The position numbers and the translations under genes are program-made. A DNA stretch of 64,000 nt, from contig CALBHX010000028.1 of the NCBI GenBank assembly GCA_937892925.1, forward strand, positions 1 through 64,000, in the 5' to 3' direction. The notes beneath the pieces are model-generated. The model saw only the letters and a list, made by a program, of their open reading frames with translations, was not told the DNA's origin and did not search any database. Source of the DNA: an uncultured Lentisphaeraceae bacterium (GTDB taxonomy: Bacteria; Verrucomicrobiota; Kiritimatiellia; RFP12; DVOR01). This document shows, piece after piece, positions 28,985 to 40,132 of this stretch (positions are counted from its first letter, which is position 1; each line of letters begins with the position of its first letter).

Positions 28985-30364
28985 ATGCGCGTTGCCTTCT
29001 GTTATCCGCCCATTCCCTCCGCCAAAGGCGTCCCTCTGCTTTCTCAAAACCGGCAGTTTCAGTGGTTCAGCAGGCCTACGGCCATTTATCCCGTTGTCCC
29101 TGCCAGCGCCGCCACCCTGCTCAAAAACCGCGGCTATGACGTACTCTGGCTAGATGGCATCGCACAACAGCTCTCGCCAGAAGCCTATTGGGAACGCCTC
29201 TGTGCCTGGAAGCCCGAGGTTGTCTTTCTCGAAACCAAAACGCCTGTGGTCCATTTCCATTGGCGTTGGGTTCAGGAACTCAAGCAGCGGCTCCCCGCCT
29301 GCCGCGTGGTTCTGGCAGGCGATCACGTCACAGCCCTTCCTGAAGAGACCCTTGCCGCCGCCCCGGTCGATGCTGTTCTGCACGGCGGCGATTACGATTT
29401 TTCCCTGCTTGCCTGGTTGGAAAAGCGCCCCGTTTCCATCGATCTTGCAGCGCTTCCTCTCATCGACCGCACCCTGACGCGATGGAAAGACTACGCCTTC
29501 AGTAACGGAAACTTTCTGCAGACCCCAGGAGCTTACATCATGGCTGGGCGCGACTGTTGGCACGGCAAATGTACATTCTGTTCTTGGACCACTCTCTACC
29601 CGACCTATCGTATCCGCCCCGTTGAAACCGTTTTGGATGAAGTCGGTATGCTGATCCGCCTAGGAGCAAAAGAAATTATGGATGACACCGGGAGCTTCCC
29701 CATTGGGAGCTGGCTGCACACGTTCTGCGAAGGCATGATCGCTCGCGGTTACCACCGGCGTGTCCGAATGAACTGCAATCTGCGATTCGGCGCCCTTCAT
29801 GAGGCAGACTATCGTCTCATGCGCAAAGCTGGCTTCCGCATGATACTCTTTGGCGTAGAATCCGCAAACGCCGAGACGTTAGCACGCCTGAACAAAGGGC
29901 TTTCCCCGGAACAAATCGTGCAAGGCGCCCGCATGGCCTCCGCTGCGGGGCTGGACGTTCACATTACCCTGATGTTCGGCTATCCTTGGGAAACCCTTGA
30001 AGATGCCCGGCGCACGGTAGCCCTTGGCCGCGACCTCCTGCGCCGGGGATACGCCGCCACCCTTCAAGCCACCTGGCTCGTTCCCTACCCCGGAACACCC
30101 CTCTTTCGCGAACTCAAAGCCTCCGGCCAGCTCCTCACCGAAAACTGGGACGCTTACGACATGCGCGCCCCCGTCATGCGTTCTCCCCTCTCCGAAGCAG
30201 ACATCCGCCGTCTGATTTCCGAGGCCTACCGAAGCCATCTCCAACCCCAAGTTCTCCTCCGCCAAGCAGTACGCGCACTCCTTCACCCAACCTATCTGCA
30301 AAAAAGTTTCCGTGCGCTTACCGGTCATTTACGCGACTTCCGTCAATCCCCATCCATCACCTAA
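28985..30364 (+). CDS. B12-binding-domain radical SAM protein with a CX4CX2C cluster motif
   Basis: 459 aa from ATG 28985. The N-terminal ~150 residues look like a cobalamin-binding Rossmann domain (FCYPPIPSAKGVP, ATLLKNRGYDVLWLDG, EVVFLETKTP). The cluster motif is DCWHGKCTFCSW, Cys191/196/199, spaced CX4CX2C instead of the usual CX3CX2C. A TIM-barrel-like body follows with MILFGVESANAETLARLNKG (SAM-binding GVES-type motif). Resembles MiaB/BchE-like B12 radical SAM enzymes that methylate or rearrange unactivated carbons. Substrate unknown; convergent with trmB, no pathway neighbours. Confidence 0.82.
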   Translation: MRVAFCYPPIPSAKGVPLLSQNRQFQWFSRPTAIYPVVPASAATLLKNRGYDVLWLDGIAQQLSPEAYWERLCAWKPEVVFLETKTPVVHFHWRWVQELKQRLPACRVVLAGDHVTALPEETLAAAPVDAVLHGGDYDFSLLAWLEKRPVSIDLAALPLIDRTLTRWKDYAFSNGNFLQTPGAYIMAGRDCWHGKCTFCSWTTLYPTYRIRPVETVLDEVGMLIRLGAKEIMDDTGSFPIGSWLHTFCEGMIARGYHRRVRMNCNLRFGALHEADYRLMRKAGFRMILFGVESANAETLARLNKGLSPEQIVQGARMASAAGLDVHITLMFGYPWETLEDARRTVALGRDLLRRGYAATLQATWLVPYPGTPLFRELKASGQLLTENWDAYDMRAPVMRSPLSEADIRRLISEAYRSHLQPQVLLRQAVRALLHPTYLQKSFRALTGHLRDFRQSPSIT

Positions 30365-30391
30365 ACATCCCCGCCAGCCCCTGAAATCCGC

Positions 30392-30985
30392 CTACCGCAA
30401 CCGAAACGCACAATCGTAAATCGGATCGCCTTTCGACCGGAATAACAATTCAAAATCCGTCTGCTCATCCTCTGAGCGAACTAACGGCGCAATCGCCTCA
30501 AACCGCACATCCTCCGAAAGATAGCGCTGCATCTCACGAAAATAATCTGCGTGATCCGTTGAAATATAAATTGCACCGCCCGGAATCAAAATCCGCGCCA
30601 ACACCTCACACATCTCCCGCTGAAAAAACCGATTCTTATGATGTCGCCGCTTCGGCCAGGGATCCGGGAAAAAGAGATACATGGCATGAACAGAAGCCGG
30701 CGGCAACAACTCCCGGACAAACCGCCCCGCTTCCACTCGAACAAACAGCAGATTCTCCAGCGCCCCCTGCTTTGCCTTTTTGGAGCATTTGCGCAAACGC
30801 TCCATCATCCGTTCCACCCCAAGGTAAAACTGTTTCGGGTGTTTCGCCGCATTCGCCGCCAAGAAACGTCCGTTCCCGCATCCAATTTCAATTTCCAGCG
30901 GCATGCCGGCTGGAACATATGCCGAGAGATCAAATACGTTATCTGCTTCTTTCAGTTCAACCACATGAGGCAACAAATCATTCAT
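30392..30985 (-). CDS. trmB: tRNA (guanine-N7-)-methyltransferase
   Basis: 197 aa. SAM-binding loop LEIEIGCGNGRFL (~31-43), the acidic LGVERM after strand beta2, and the hallmark MYLFFPDPWPKRRHHKNR (~128-145) that carries the catalytic Asp and tRNA-binding basic residues. Methylates G46 of many tRNAs. The protein ends soon after the last strand (FELLFRSKGDPIYDCAFRL). Stands alone, convergent with the radical SAM gene 27 bases away. Confidence 0.93.
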   Translation of the reverse strand: MNDLLPHVVELKEADNVFDLSAYVPAGMPLEIEIGCGNGRFLAANAAKHPKQFYLGVERMMERLRKCSKKAKQGALENLLFVRVEAGRFVRELLPPASVHAMYLFFPDPWPKRRHHKNRFFQREMCEVLARILIPGGAIYISTDHADYFREMQRYLSEDVRFEAIAPLVRSEDEQTDFELLFRSKGDPIYDCAFRLR

Positions 30986-31250
30986 GTTTCAAGTATACCA
31001 CATTTTCGCTCATCAGCCGCCCCAACCTCAGAAGCCCCACACCCCTACCCCTTCAGAATCCCAACCACGACAGCAGCATTCCTCTATCTTTCCGGAATAC
31101 GGGATCGACCAATCCGACCCTCACAACCTCAAATCCTTTTCTATGATGCAGCCTCACACTCCGCACGCGTGGACGAATCGAGCTTCAATGGGTGACACAC
31201 TGAACAGTTGAAACGTTTTTCCATAACTCTAACCCTGAAATCAAAGAAAC
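30986..31250. other. Short gene-free stretch before the rpoC terminator
   Basis: Pro/His-rich open frames on the plus strand have no ribosome sites. I see nothing functional other than a presumed trmB promoter on the minus strand that I cannot place. Confidence 0.35.
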
Positions 31251-31279
31251 AGGAGGGCGCGGAATTCCCGCGCCCTCCT
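31251..31279 (-). terminator. Terminator of the rpoBC operon
   Basis: AGGAGGGCGCGG / CCGCGCCCTCCT, a perfect 12-bp stem extended by the palindromic GAATTC loop, with T-rich sequence on the minus side. Placed 26 bases after the rpoC stop. Confidence 0.85.
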
Positions 31280-31305
31280 GTTTTTAGAGATGCTTGCGCC
31301 CCCGC

Positions 31306-34300
31306 TCAGTTGATCTCCGGCTCATCACCGGATGCATCCGTTTCCGAGACCTGCGGAACCGGAATGAGATCAGAAAGCGCATCCGTATCGGAAACCAACT
31401 CCTCTTCGGGAATTTCAATCGCATCCGTTGAGATACCGTTCGCATCCTTCTTGCCGTAAACAGCATCCATCTCATCCTGTGAGATCGGTGTGCCCAAGGG
31501 CACCATCTTGATATAACGATGCATCGGGAAGCCCGTGCCGCCGGGAATCAGATGGCCGAGAATGACATTCTCCTTGAACCCTCGCAGCTCATCCACACGT
31601 CCCATGGTAGAAGCTTCGGTGAGGACACGTGTGGTGTCCTGGAAGGATGCTGCGGAGATGAAAGAATCCGTCTCCAGCGAGGCCTTGGTGATACCCAGCA
31701 GAATGGGATTACCAACGGCCTTACATTTGCCCTCTCGGCCCACGCGCTCGTTGGTTTCCTCATAAACGTGCCGGGACACCTGCTCGCCATAGAGGAAATC
31801 GGTATCTCCGGGAGAATCAATGCGGACCTTACGAAGCATCTGGCGGATAATGATCTCAATGTGCTTGTCGTTGATCTGCACTTCCTGCAGACGATAGACC
31901 TGCTGCACCTCATTCACCAGATACCGTTGGAGCTCCTGCGGGCCGCAGACCTCCAGGATGTCCTGCGGAGAAATCGAGCCCTCCGTGAGAGGCTGCCCGC
32001 GCTTAACATGGTCGCCTTTATAGACTACCACCTGCGTAGAGAGCGGAATCAAATGGCGCTCAGACATTTTGGTGATGGGATCGCTGACCACCAGCACACG
32101 CTTACCGCGCTCATTCTCAGCAAAGTCGATGATGCCGTCAATATGCGAGATCTCGGCCACATCCTTTGGCGTACGCGCTTCGAAAAGTTCGGCCACGCGA
32201 GGCAGACCGCCCGTGATGTCGTGCGTCTTGTTTTCACCACGCGGCGTCTTAGCCAACGTCTCACCAGGTCTGACCACGGCGCCATTAGCCACCATCACAC
32301 TGGCTCCTGCCGGAATGGTATAGACATCGGCAGTCTTCAACTGCGTGATATCAACGGTTGCAGGGTCAGCGCCTTCGGGCAGCGTCTTGACAACGAGGCG
32401 CGGGTGGAGCTTCGTACGCGACTCAATGACCACACGCATCCGAGCCCCGGAAGTCTCGTCAATCTTGGAGACCACCGTGATGCCCTCTTCGAAGTCTTCT
32501 TCCACCACCAGGCCCGCCACATCGGTAATAATCGGCACAGAGTGCGGATCCCATACAGCGAGCTTATCGCCCTTCGCAATTTTCCCATTGTCAGGAACGA
32601 ACAACGTAGAGCCCATCTGAATGGAATATTCCACCAGCGTATTGCCCTTCTCGTCCGAAATGGTAATGGAGCCGTTACGGTTGAGTACAATAATCGAACC
32701 GTCCTCCGCGCGAACTGTGCGCAGGTCGTGATAGTGCACCACACCGCCAGTCGTTACCTGGATCTCGGAACTCTCCGCCAACGTGGAAGCCGTACCGCCA
32801 ACGTGGAACGTACGCATCGTCAGCTGTGTGCCCGGCTCACCAATGGACTGCGCAGCAATGATTCCAACAGCGGTGCCGATTTCAACCGTTTTACCCGTAG
32901 AGAGGTCTCGCCCATAGCACTTAGCGCACATACCATGTTTACAAGCGCACGTAAGGCCGGAACGGATGGAAACGCGCTCAATACCGGCAGCCTCAATGCG
33001 TTTGGCTTTGGCCTCGTCAATTTCTTCATTGGCTTCAACGATGACTTCACCGGTCTTCGGGTCGCAGATTTCGCTGAGTGCGGTGCGGCCGATAATACGC
33101 TTGGCAAGCGAGAGCTTTACTTCGTTGCCTTCGACCACGGCCTCCACGTCAATACCAGAAACCGTATTGCAATCCTGCTGCGTGATAATGACATCTTGCG
33201 CCACGTCCACAAGCTTACGCGTCATGTAGCCGGCATCTGCCGTCTTCAACGCCGTATCGGCCAGACCCTTACGGGCGCCGTGAGAAGAAATGAAGTATTC
33301 GAGCACCGAGAGGCCTTCGCGGAAGGAGGCGGTAATCGGCGTTTCAATAATTTCACCGTTCGGCTTAGCCATCAAGCCGCGCATACCGGCCAACTGGCGG
33401 ATCTGCGTCCGCGAACCACGCGCCTTGGAATCTGCCATCATGTAAATGGGGTTGATATCCGTAGGCTTGTCGTTATCCGGAGAAATATTCTGCTCAATGG
33501 TCTTGTAGAGCGAATCGGCAATTCGTTCAGTGGCAGAGGACCAGATATCCGTAATCTTACCCTTCCGTTCACCTTCGGTGATGATACCCTGCTTGAACTG
33601 TTTGGTAACCTTCGCCACCTCCTTCTCAGAGGCTTCCAGGATTTTATCCTTATCCTTCGGGCGAATCATGTCCTTGATGCCCATCGATGCGCCGGACTGG
33701 CAAGCCCATTCAAAGCCAAGGGCTTTCAGTTTATCCAGCATCTCAATCGTCCGGTCGTGGCCGACCGTCTGGTGACAGGAGACGATCAGCTTGCCCAATG
33801 TGGACTTCGTAACCTTCTCGTTGAAGAAGCCCATTTCTGCAGGCCACACTTCATTAAAGATGACGCGCCCCACAAGCGTAACGATCACCTTGGCCGTAGG
33901 ATCGCCGTTCTTCCGTTCAGGTTTCCCGTAATCGGGGTTCTTGAACCAGATGCGGTCATGAACTTTCAGGGCACCATCATTAAAGGCCAGCATCACTTCG
34001 TCTGTTGAGCCAAAAAGCGGCAAACGATCCTTGATTGGATCGGGCGCAACCCCCTTGCCCAACGGCTTTCCAGCGTTTTTATCCGCCTGCGAAGGCACCG
34101 TGAGGAAGTAGCACCCCAGAGCAATATCCTGCGTCGGCGTCTTGTTGGAATCGCCACTTGCGGGAGAGAAAATCGAGTTGGTCGAGAGCATCAACAGCCG
34201 ACTTTCCAGCTGCGCTTCCACCGAAAGCGGCACATGCACAGCCATCTGGTCACCATCGAAGTCCGCATTGAACGGCGTGCAGACCATCGGATGCAGCCGA

Positions 34301-35646
34301 ATCGCTTCACCCTCAATCAGCACCGGTTCAAACGACTGAATCGAAAGGCGGTGCAGCGTGGGCGCACGGTTCAGCATCACCGTCTTGCCCTTCGTTACCT
34401 CTTCGAGGATATCCCAGACTTCCGGCTTCTGCTGCTCAATCATCTTCTTTGCCGTACGCACCGTATGGCAAAGCCCCAGCTCCTTCAGCCGGCGAATGAT
34501 AAACGGCTCGAAAAGCGTCAGAGCCATCTTCTTCGGCAAGCCGCACTGATGCAGCTTCAGATGCGGCCCAACCACAATAACCGAACGGCCGGAGTAGTCT
34601 ACGCGCTTGCCCAGCAGGTTCTGGCGGAAACGCCCCGTTTTACCCTTCAGCATGTCGCTGAGAGACTTCAGGGGGCGGCTTCCAGCACCGGCTACCGCAC
34701 GCCCATGGCGGCCATTGTCAAAAACCGCATCCACCGCTTCCTGAAGCATCCGCTTTTCATTACGGATAATCACATCCGGCGTCTTCAGAAGAAGCAAATT
34801 CCGCAACCGATTGTTACGATTGATCACCCGGCGATACAAATCATTCAGGTCAGACGTCGCAAAACGCCCGCCTTCCAACGGCACCAACGGGCGGAGCTCC
34901 GGCGGGATCACCGGCAACGCTTCCAAGATCATCCATTCGGGCTTCGCGCCGGATGCACGGAACCCTTCAACGATCTTCATGCGCTTCGTGATTTTTTTCT
35001 TATTCTGCTTGGACTTGGTGTTCTCGATCTCCTCTTCAAGCTTGGCCATCAGCTCGTCCAGATCGATGCGCCGCAAGCAGGTTCGGATCACTTCCGCGCC
35101 CATGCCCGCCTCAAAGGCCTCCGCGCCGTACTTGGAGACCGCCTCGTTGTATTCGGCTTCCGAAAGCAGCTGATTTTCCTTCAGCGGCGTTTCTCCCGGA
35201 TCCGTAACCAGATAGTCTTCGTAATACAACACGCGCTCAAGCACCGTACTGGACAGATCCAGGATCGCGCCGATGCGGCTTGGATTGCACTTGAAGAACC
35301 AGATATGGCTCACCGGAACCGCCAGCTCAATATGCCCCATCCGCTCACGGCGAACACGCGCCTGCGTCACCTCCACGCCGCAGCGATCGCAGATGATGCC
35401 TTTATGCTTGATGCGCTTATATTTGCCGCACGCGCATTCCCAGTCCTTCGTCGGGCCGAAAATACGTTCGCAAAATAACCCATCGCGCTCCGGGCGATAC
35501 GAGCGATAGTTGATGGTTTCCGGGTTTTTCACTTCACCGTGCGACCATCCGCGGATGGTCTCGGGCGAGGCAAGCGTGATACTCACCGCGTCATACTGTG
35601 CATTGGCGGGAAGCTTAAACATTTCCTTTGTGGCGTAAGCACTCAC
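31306..35646 (-). CDS. rpoC: RNA polymerase beta' subunit
   Basis: 1446 aa starting at GTG 35646, eight bases after GGAGG. The first zinc site is Cys71/73/86/89 ([19 protein letters not shown]). The catalytic loop [13 protein letters not shown], holding the three Mg-binding Asp residues, is near residue 460. The second zinc cluster includes [13 protein letters not shown], and the trigger-loop region lies around [18 protein letters not shown]. Length and domain order are as in Gram-negative rpoC. The C-terminal ~40 residues are acidic ([14 protein letters not shown]). Cotranscribed with rpoB, 18 bases upstream. Confidence 0.98.
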   Translation of the reverse strand: MSAYATKEMFKLPANAQYDAVSITLASPETIRGWSHGEVKNPETINYRSYRPERDGLFCERIFGPTKDWECACGKYKRIKHKGIICDRCGVEVTQARVRRERMGHIELAVPVSHIWFFKCNPSRIGAILDLSSTVLERVLYYEDYLVTDPGETPLKENQLLSEAEYNEAVSKYGAEAFEAGMGAEVIRTCLRRIDLDELMAKLEEEIENTKSKQNKKKITKRMKIVEGFRASGAKPEWMILEALPVIPPELRPLVPLEGGRFATSDLNDLYRRVINRNNRLRNLLLLKTPDVIIRNEKRMLQEAVDAVFDNGRHGRAVAGAGSRPLKSLSDMLKGKTGRFRQNLLGKRVDYSGRSVIVVGPHLKLHQCGLPKKMALTLFEPFIIRRLKELGLCHTVRTAKKMIEQQKPEVWDILEEVTKGKTVMLNRAPTLHRLSIQSFEPVLIEGEAIRLHPMVCTPFNADFDGDQMAVHVPLSVEAQLESRLLMLSTNSIFSPASGDSNKTPTQDIALGCYFLTVPSQADKNAGKPLGKGVAPDPIKDRLPLFGSTDEVMLAFNDGALKVHDRIWFKNPDYGKPERKNGDPTAKVIVTLVGRVIFNEVWPAEMGFFNEKVTKSTLGKLIVSCHQTVGHDRTIEMLDKLKALGFEWACQSGASMGIKDMIRPKDKDKILEASEKEVAKVTKQFKQGIITEGERKGKITDIWSSATERIADSLYKTIEQNISPDNDKPTDINPIYMMADSKARGSRTQIRQLAGMRGLMAKPNGEIIETPITASFREGLSVLEYFISSHGARKGLADTALKTADAGYMTRKLVDVAQDVIITQQDCNTVSGIDVEAVVEGNEVKLSLAKRIIGRTALSEICDPKTGEVIVEANEEIDEAKAKRIEAAGIERVSIRSGLTCACKHGMCAKCYGRDLSTGKTVEIGTAVGIIAAQSIGEPGTQLTMRTFHVGGTASTLAESSEIQVTTGGVVHYHDLRTVRAEDGSIIVLNRNGSITISDEKGNTLVEYSIQMGSTLFVPDNGKIAKGDKLAVWDPHSVPIITDVAGLVVEEDFEEGITVVSKIDETSGARMRVVIESRTKLHPRLVVKTLPEGADPATVDITQLKTADVYTIPAGASVMVANGAVVRPGETLAKTPRGENKTHDITGGLPRVAELFEARTPKDVAEISHIDGIIDFAENERGKRVLVVSDPITKMSERHLIPLSTQVVVYKGDHVKRGQPLTEGSISPQDILEVCGPQELQRYLVNEVQQVYRLQEVQINDKHIEIIIRQMLRKVRIDSPGDTDFLYGEQVSRHVYEETNERVGREGKCKAVGNPILLGITKASLETDSFISAASFQDTTRVLTEASTMGRVDELRGFKENVILGHLIPGGTGFPMHRYIKMVPLGTPISQDEMDAVYGKKDANGISTDAIEIPEEELVSDTDALSDLIPVPQVSETDASGDEPEIN

Positions 35647-35664
35647 TGGAAAAACCTCCGGGGA

Positions 35665-38600
35665 TTAGTGGGTCAGAGAAGGAGAAGAAGGGACATTTGC
35701 AGTCATGGAGGCCATTGTCACCTCCGGCTCCGACGGCTCCGGGCCGCCCAGCAACCGCATGTCTAGGCACAAACCGCGCAATTCACTCACCAACACGGAG
35801 AACGATTCCGGCGTGCCGGCCTCCAACGTATTGGAGCCCTTCACAATCGTCTCGTAGATGCGCGTCCGCCCGACCACATCGTCGGACTTCACAGTCAGAA
35901 GCTCCTGCAGCGCATAGGCCACGCCATACGCTTCCAGAGCCCACACTTCCATCTCGCCCATACGCTGGCCGCCCGCCTGAGCTTTACCGCCCAGCGGCTG
36001 CTGCGTAACAAGCGAATAGGGCCCTGTCGCACGCGCATGGATCTTGTCCGTCACCAGGTGGTGAAGCTTGAGCATGTAGATGGTTCCCACTACCACACGC
36101 TGGCTGAACGGTTCACCCGTCAAGCCATCGAACAGCTGCGTTTTGCCATCCGCGCTGATCCAGGGCACCGAACCCGGAGCCTGGTTGTCTTCCTGATGCT
36201 TTCGAGCCTTCGCCAGCAGCGCATCGATCTCGCTTTCCTGGCATCCATCAAAGACCGGTGTTTTCACATGCATGCCGAGCTCCGAACAAGCCCCGCCCAA
36301 AACCGTTTCAAAGAGCTGCCCAAGGTTCATACGGGAAGGCACGCCCAAGGGATTCAGCACAATATCCACCGAGCGGCCATCCGGCAAGAACGGCATGTCG
36401 CAATCCGGCAGGATACGCGAAACAACACCCTTGTTACCGTGGCGGCCGGCCAGCTTGTCGCCCACCGAGAGATTCTTTTTCTCAGCGATGAATACGCGTA
36501 CCTGCTTTACCACGCGCTCCTCATCCACCAGGCTCTCGCCGCCAACACCCTCGATGCCGATCATATCCAGCTCGGCAAACTTGGGGGCAAAACGCGCCAC
36601 CACATCCTCGATCTGCTCCTGCGCAACCGGGAACTCTACCTCTTGCAGGTGGTCATGCGCCTCGGCCAGCTTGGCCAGCAGGGTCTTGGTAATTTTCCGG
36701 TTCTTCGGGATAATGATATCCCCCGTCTCAGCGTCCAATACATCCACCGGAAGCTTCTCGTTCAGGAAGCAGTCGCTGAATGCCTTGGCCATCTCGTCCA
36801 GCAATTGCGCCTCACGCCGCTTACGCTGATCTTCCACCTTGCGGGAATCCATTTCAGCAGCATTCCCCGGCAGCGCAGCATCGTCCAGATACGACTCCAC
36901 ACTGTCGCCATCGTCCATCAAGGCAATCCTTTCGGCCTTGCTCTTTTTGGTTGCGCGCGGCGTCAAGCTGGTATCTGCGTTCGTCACGCGCACATCCATG
37001 ACAATACCCTTCGTCCCTGGCGGAACCTTGAGCGAGGTATCGCGCACATCGGCGGCTTTTTCGCCGAAAATAGCGCGAAGCAGCCGCTCTTCCGGAGCCA
37101 GTTCCGTTTCACTTTTCGGGGTAATTTTGCCCACTAGGATGTCGCCTGGCTTCACCTCGGCACCAATGCGAATCACACCGTCTGTGCCGAGATTTCGAAG
37201 CATGTCTTCGCCCACGTTGGGGATATCGCGCGTGATCTCTTCCGGCCCAAGCTTGGTATCGCGGGCACCCACTTCAAAATCTTTAATGTGAATCGATGTA
37301 AAGGTGTCGTTCTTCACACACCGTTCATTGATCAGAATCGCGTCTTCGAAGTTAAATCCGCGCCATGGCATGAAGGCCACCAGCAGGTTCTTGCCCAACG
37401 CCAACTCGCCGTCGTCCGTTGCCGGGCCGTCGGCCAGCGTCTGCCCCTTCTTGACCGCCTGCCCAAGGCTGACGATCGGCTTCTGATTCACGCACGTACC
37501 GGCATTGGAACGGCGGAACTTCTCAAGCACATACCGGCGGCATCCGGGCACCTTTTCGCCCTTGCGCACCCGCGGCGGGCACTTGCCATCCTTGGAGACC
37601 ACGATTTCTGTGGCCGACACATAGGCCACAATACCGTCTTCTTCCGCCAGCACCGTCACACAGCTGTCAGCAGCCGCAATGCCTTCAAGCCCCGTGCCCA
37701 CACGCGGACGCTCCGTCCGCATGAGCGGCACGCCCTGGCGCATCATGTTCGCACCCATCAGGGCACGGTTTGCGTCGTCATGCTCCAGGAACGGAATCAA
37801 CCCGGCAGCGATCGAAATCACCTGCATCGGGCTCACATCCATCAGGTCAATCGCATCCGGCGCAGCTGTGGTGAACTCTCCGCGCTCGCGCACCTTAACC
37901 GTAGCGTTGACAAACCGCCCATTCGCATCCAGGGGCGCATTCGCCTGCGCAATCACGTGCTTCTCCTCTTCATCGGCATCGATGTAGAGGATCTCATCGG
38001 TTACACGCCCATCTTTCACCACACGGTAAGGCGTTTCAATAAAGCCATACGCATTGATCTTAGCGTAGATGCCCAGCGATGAAATCAACCCGATGTTCGG
38101 GCCTTCCGGCGTCTCAATCGGGCAAATACGGCCATAGTGCGTGGGATGCACGTCGCGCACTTCGAATCCGGCGCGCTCACGCGACAAGCCGCCCGGCCCC
38201 AATGCGGACAACCGGCGCTTGTGCGCCAAAGCCGACAGCGGATTGGTCATATCCATGAACTGGCTCAACTGGCTCCGCCCGAAGAAATCCTGAATCACCG
38301 CGGAAAGGCTCTTGGACGTGACCAGCTTGATCGGCGACAAAACGGCATTCTGCGTGCTCGGATCATACGTGCTCATCCGCTCACGGATCAACCGCTCCGT
38401 ACGGGCCAGCCCCACTCGGCAGGCATTTTCAAGCAATTCACCTGTGGTGCGGATACGACGGTTGCCCAAATGGTCAATATCATCCACATGTTCACGCCCC
38501 GCAGAGATATTCAGCAGCAGACGCAGGGCTTCCACCACCTCAATCCCGTCATCCGAGAGCACACGCAGATTCAAATCCACCTTGTTCATCAGCCCCAGGC

Positions 38601-39633
38601 GCTGATTCACTTTGTAGCGCCCCACATAGCCCAAGTCGTACCGGCGCTGATCAAAGAACTGCGAATGAACATAAGCCCGCGCATTTGCCGCCGTCATGGG
38701 ATCACCCGGGCGCAGCCGATGATAGATATCCTTCACGGCCTCTTCTTCGCTGTGCGTCGGATCGGCCTTAATCGTTTTCAGGAGCAGCCCCTTGTCAAAC
38801 GAAGTATCCACCACATCAAAGAAGGGAATCCCTGCGCGCGCGGCCAGATCCACCACCGCCGGCGTCACGGGGTCGTACCGCCGCGCCAACACCGAGCCGG
38901 AGTTCAGGTCAATCAAATCGTCCTTGAGCACATAACTCGTCAGCTCCTCATCCGTCCAGCGGTCTTTCGTCGAAACCGAATGGAAGTTGTAGTACAGCTT
39001 GAGGATATCCTCATCCGAACCATACCCCAGCGTCCGCAGAAAAGTGGTTACATAAAACTTACGCGCCCGGCGCCGGCGATCCAGGTAAACCCACATCGCG
39101 TCCGATGTGTCAAACTGAATTTCAATCCACGAACCATGATCCGGAATAATACGAACCGAGTAAAGGTCGTGCCCGTTGGCATGCTGCGTTTTCTCCGAAC
39201 ACACCCCGGGGCTGCGGTGCAGCTGCGAAACAATCACCCGCTCGGCGCCATTGATAATGAAGGCGCCATCACGCGTCATCAGCGGGATCTCACCCAGATA
39301 GACATCGTCTTCGCGCACCTCATCGCCGTCTTTCAGGCGAAACGTTGCATGCAGCGGAGCCGAAAACGTATCCCCGTCGCGAAGCGCCTCAAACGCCGTC
39401 TTTTTGGGTTTCTCCAGATTGTAGCGCACGAAGTCGATCGTAAAGCGCCCATCCTTCGACACCACCGGGAACACTTCCCGGAAAATTGCCTGAAGCCCCT
39501 TGTTCTGACGCTTTCCCGCACTCACATCCGCTTGCAGAAAATCCGCAAAAGACTGCGTCTGAATCTCGATCAGGTTTGGCGGCTGAATAGGCGCCTTCAA
39601 TTTCCCGAACACGTAATCCTTGTCTCTGGCCAT
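35665..39633 (-). CDS. rpoB: RNA polymerase beta subunit
   Basis: 1322 aa; ATG preceded by AGGTGTGAGG. The rifampicin pocket (~449-475) reads SQLSQFMDMTNPLS then HKRRLSALGPGG. The residues equivalent to E. coli Asp516, His526 and Ser531 are therefore wild type. Also seen: GRICPIETPEGPNIGLI, AGRHGNKGVVS and the C-terminal clamp QQPLGGKAQAGGQRMGEMEVWALEAYG. A ~20-residue Ser/Thr-rich tail extends past the usual end. No rplJ/rplL genes precede it within the window; the upstream 700 bases hold its own promoter. Confidence 0.98.
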   Translation of the reverse strand: MARDKDYVFGKLKAPIQPPNLIEIQTQSFADFLQADVSAGKRQNKGLQAIFREVFPVVSKDGRFTIDFVRYNLEKPKKTAFEALRDGDTFSAPLHATFRLKDGDEVREDDVYLGEIPLMTRDGAFIINGAERVIVSQLHRSPGVCSEKTQHANGHDLYSVRIIPDHGSWIEIQFDTSDAMWVYLDRRRRARKFYVTTFLRTLGYGSDEDILKLYYNFHSVSTKDRWTDEELTSYVLKDDLIDLNSGSVLARRYDPVTPAVVDLAARAGIPFFDVVDTSFDKGLLLKTIKADPTHSEEEAVKDIYHRLRPGDPMTAANARAYVHSQFFDQRRYDLGYVGRYKVNQRLGLMNKVDLNLRVLSDDGIEVVEALRLLLNISAGREHVDDIDHLGNRRIRTTGELLENACRVGLARTERLIRERMSTYDPSTQNAVLSPIKLVTSKSLSAVIQDFFGRSQLSQFMDMTNPLSALAHKRRLSALGPGGLSRERAGFEVRDVHPTHYGRICPIETPEGPNIGLISSLGIYAKINAYGFIETPYRVVKDGRVTDEILYIDADEEEKHVIAQANAPLDANGRFVNATVKVRERGEFTTAAPDAIDLMDVSPMQVISIAAGLIPFLEHDDANRALMGANMMRQGVPLMRTERPRVGTGLEGIAAADSCVTVLAEEDGIVAYVSATEIVVSKDGKCPPRVRKGEKVPGCRRYVLEKFRRSNAGTCVNQKPIVSLGQAVKKGQTLADGPATDDGELALGKNLLVAFMPWRGFNFEDAILINERCVKNDTFTSIHIKDFEVGARDTKLGPEEITRDIPNVGEDMLRNLGTDGVIRIGAEVKPGDILVGKITPKSETELAPEERLLRAIFGEKAADVRDTSLKVPPGTKGIVMDVRVTNADTSLTPRATKKSKAERIALMDDGDSVESYLDDAALPGNAAEMDSRKVEDQRKRREAQLLDEMAKAFSDCFLNEKLPVDVLDAETGDIIIPKNRKITKTLLAKLAEAHDHLQEVEFPVAQEQIEDVVARFAPKFAELDMIGIEGVGGESLVDEERVVKQVRVFIAEKKNLSVGDKLAGRHGNKGVVSRILPDCDMPFLPDGRSVDIVLNPLGVPSRMNLGQLFETVLGGACSELGMHVKTPVFDGCQESEIDALLAKARKHQEDNQAPGSVPWISADGKTQLFDGLTGEPFSQRVVVGTIYMLKLHHLVTDKIHARATGPYSLVTQQPLGGKAQAGGQRMGEMEVWALEAYGVAYALQELLTVKSDDVVGRTRIYETIVKGSNTLEAGTPESFSVLVSELRGLCLDMRLLGGPEPSEPEVTMASMTANVPSSPSLTH

Positions 39634-40093
39634 GCCTCACACCTTTTTGAGGAATTGTTCTGAAACATCCTGCCCTGCGCAGGAGATCCAAAAGGTCAGC
39701 AGGAGCGATTCCAACGCTCTCCACCCCGGCGGACAGCCGAGCCTTCGGGCGACAGTAGACAGCTGGATCGCGAATCGAAGGCCGACATGCGCCCAGAAAT
39801 GACAGTTCATCCCTAGACGTAACCCATCAACCATATCAAAAACACCTGTTAAACGCAAGCCTTTTTTACAATAGCGGGACAACCGCCCTTCCCGTCCGCG
39901 AATCTCCCCCACACCGTGCGCCATGCCCCGCATCAACTTTCTCCTGAATCTCTCCGCCCGCACGCCGCACGCCGTTCACACACGCCCAAATAGAGCTTTC
40001 ACCTTCATGCCTGAGTGTTCACGAGGACAAGCGCCCAGATTGCGACGAAGGCGTTCCGCACCCGGTAAATCCCGCAGCAGGATAAATGACAGC
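39634..40093. other. Divergent region with a ~190-base rpoB leader
   Basis: No supported gene. The minus-strand half is the rpoB 5' leader (39634 to ~39823), unusually long for a unit lacking upstream ribosomal-protein genes. It contains a small TCCTG...CAGGA stem near its 3' end. The plus-strand half leads to the leuA promoter. Confidence 0.4.
39830..39858 (-). promoter_or_regulatory. Promoter candidate for rpoBC
   Basis: Minus strand TTGCGT, exactly 17 bases, TATGGT, within an AT-rich patch; upstream sequence contains an A/T tract that could act as an UP element. It gives a leader of about 190 bases. Confidence 0.45.
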
Positions 40094-40122
40094 TTGCAGG
40101 GGGCATGGGCTTTTGTTACCAT
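40094..40122 (+). promoter_or_regulatory. Promoter candidate for the leu leader and leuA
   Basis: TTGCAG, 17 bases, TACCAT, ending 11 bases before the leader-peptide ATG. Moderate match to sigma-70 consensus; position is its main support. Confidence 0.35.
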
Positions 40123-40132
40123 GTCGCGCATT

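Noticed and set aside
31519..34008. 829-codon plus-strand open frame
   Set aside because: It is wholly antisense to rpoC, has no ribosome site, and its His/Arg-rich composition is what the complement of a GC-rich coding frame yields.
38137..39663. 508-codon plus-strand open frame
   Set aside because: Antisense to rpoB, with no recognisable protein features.
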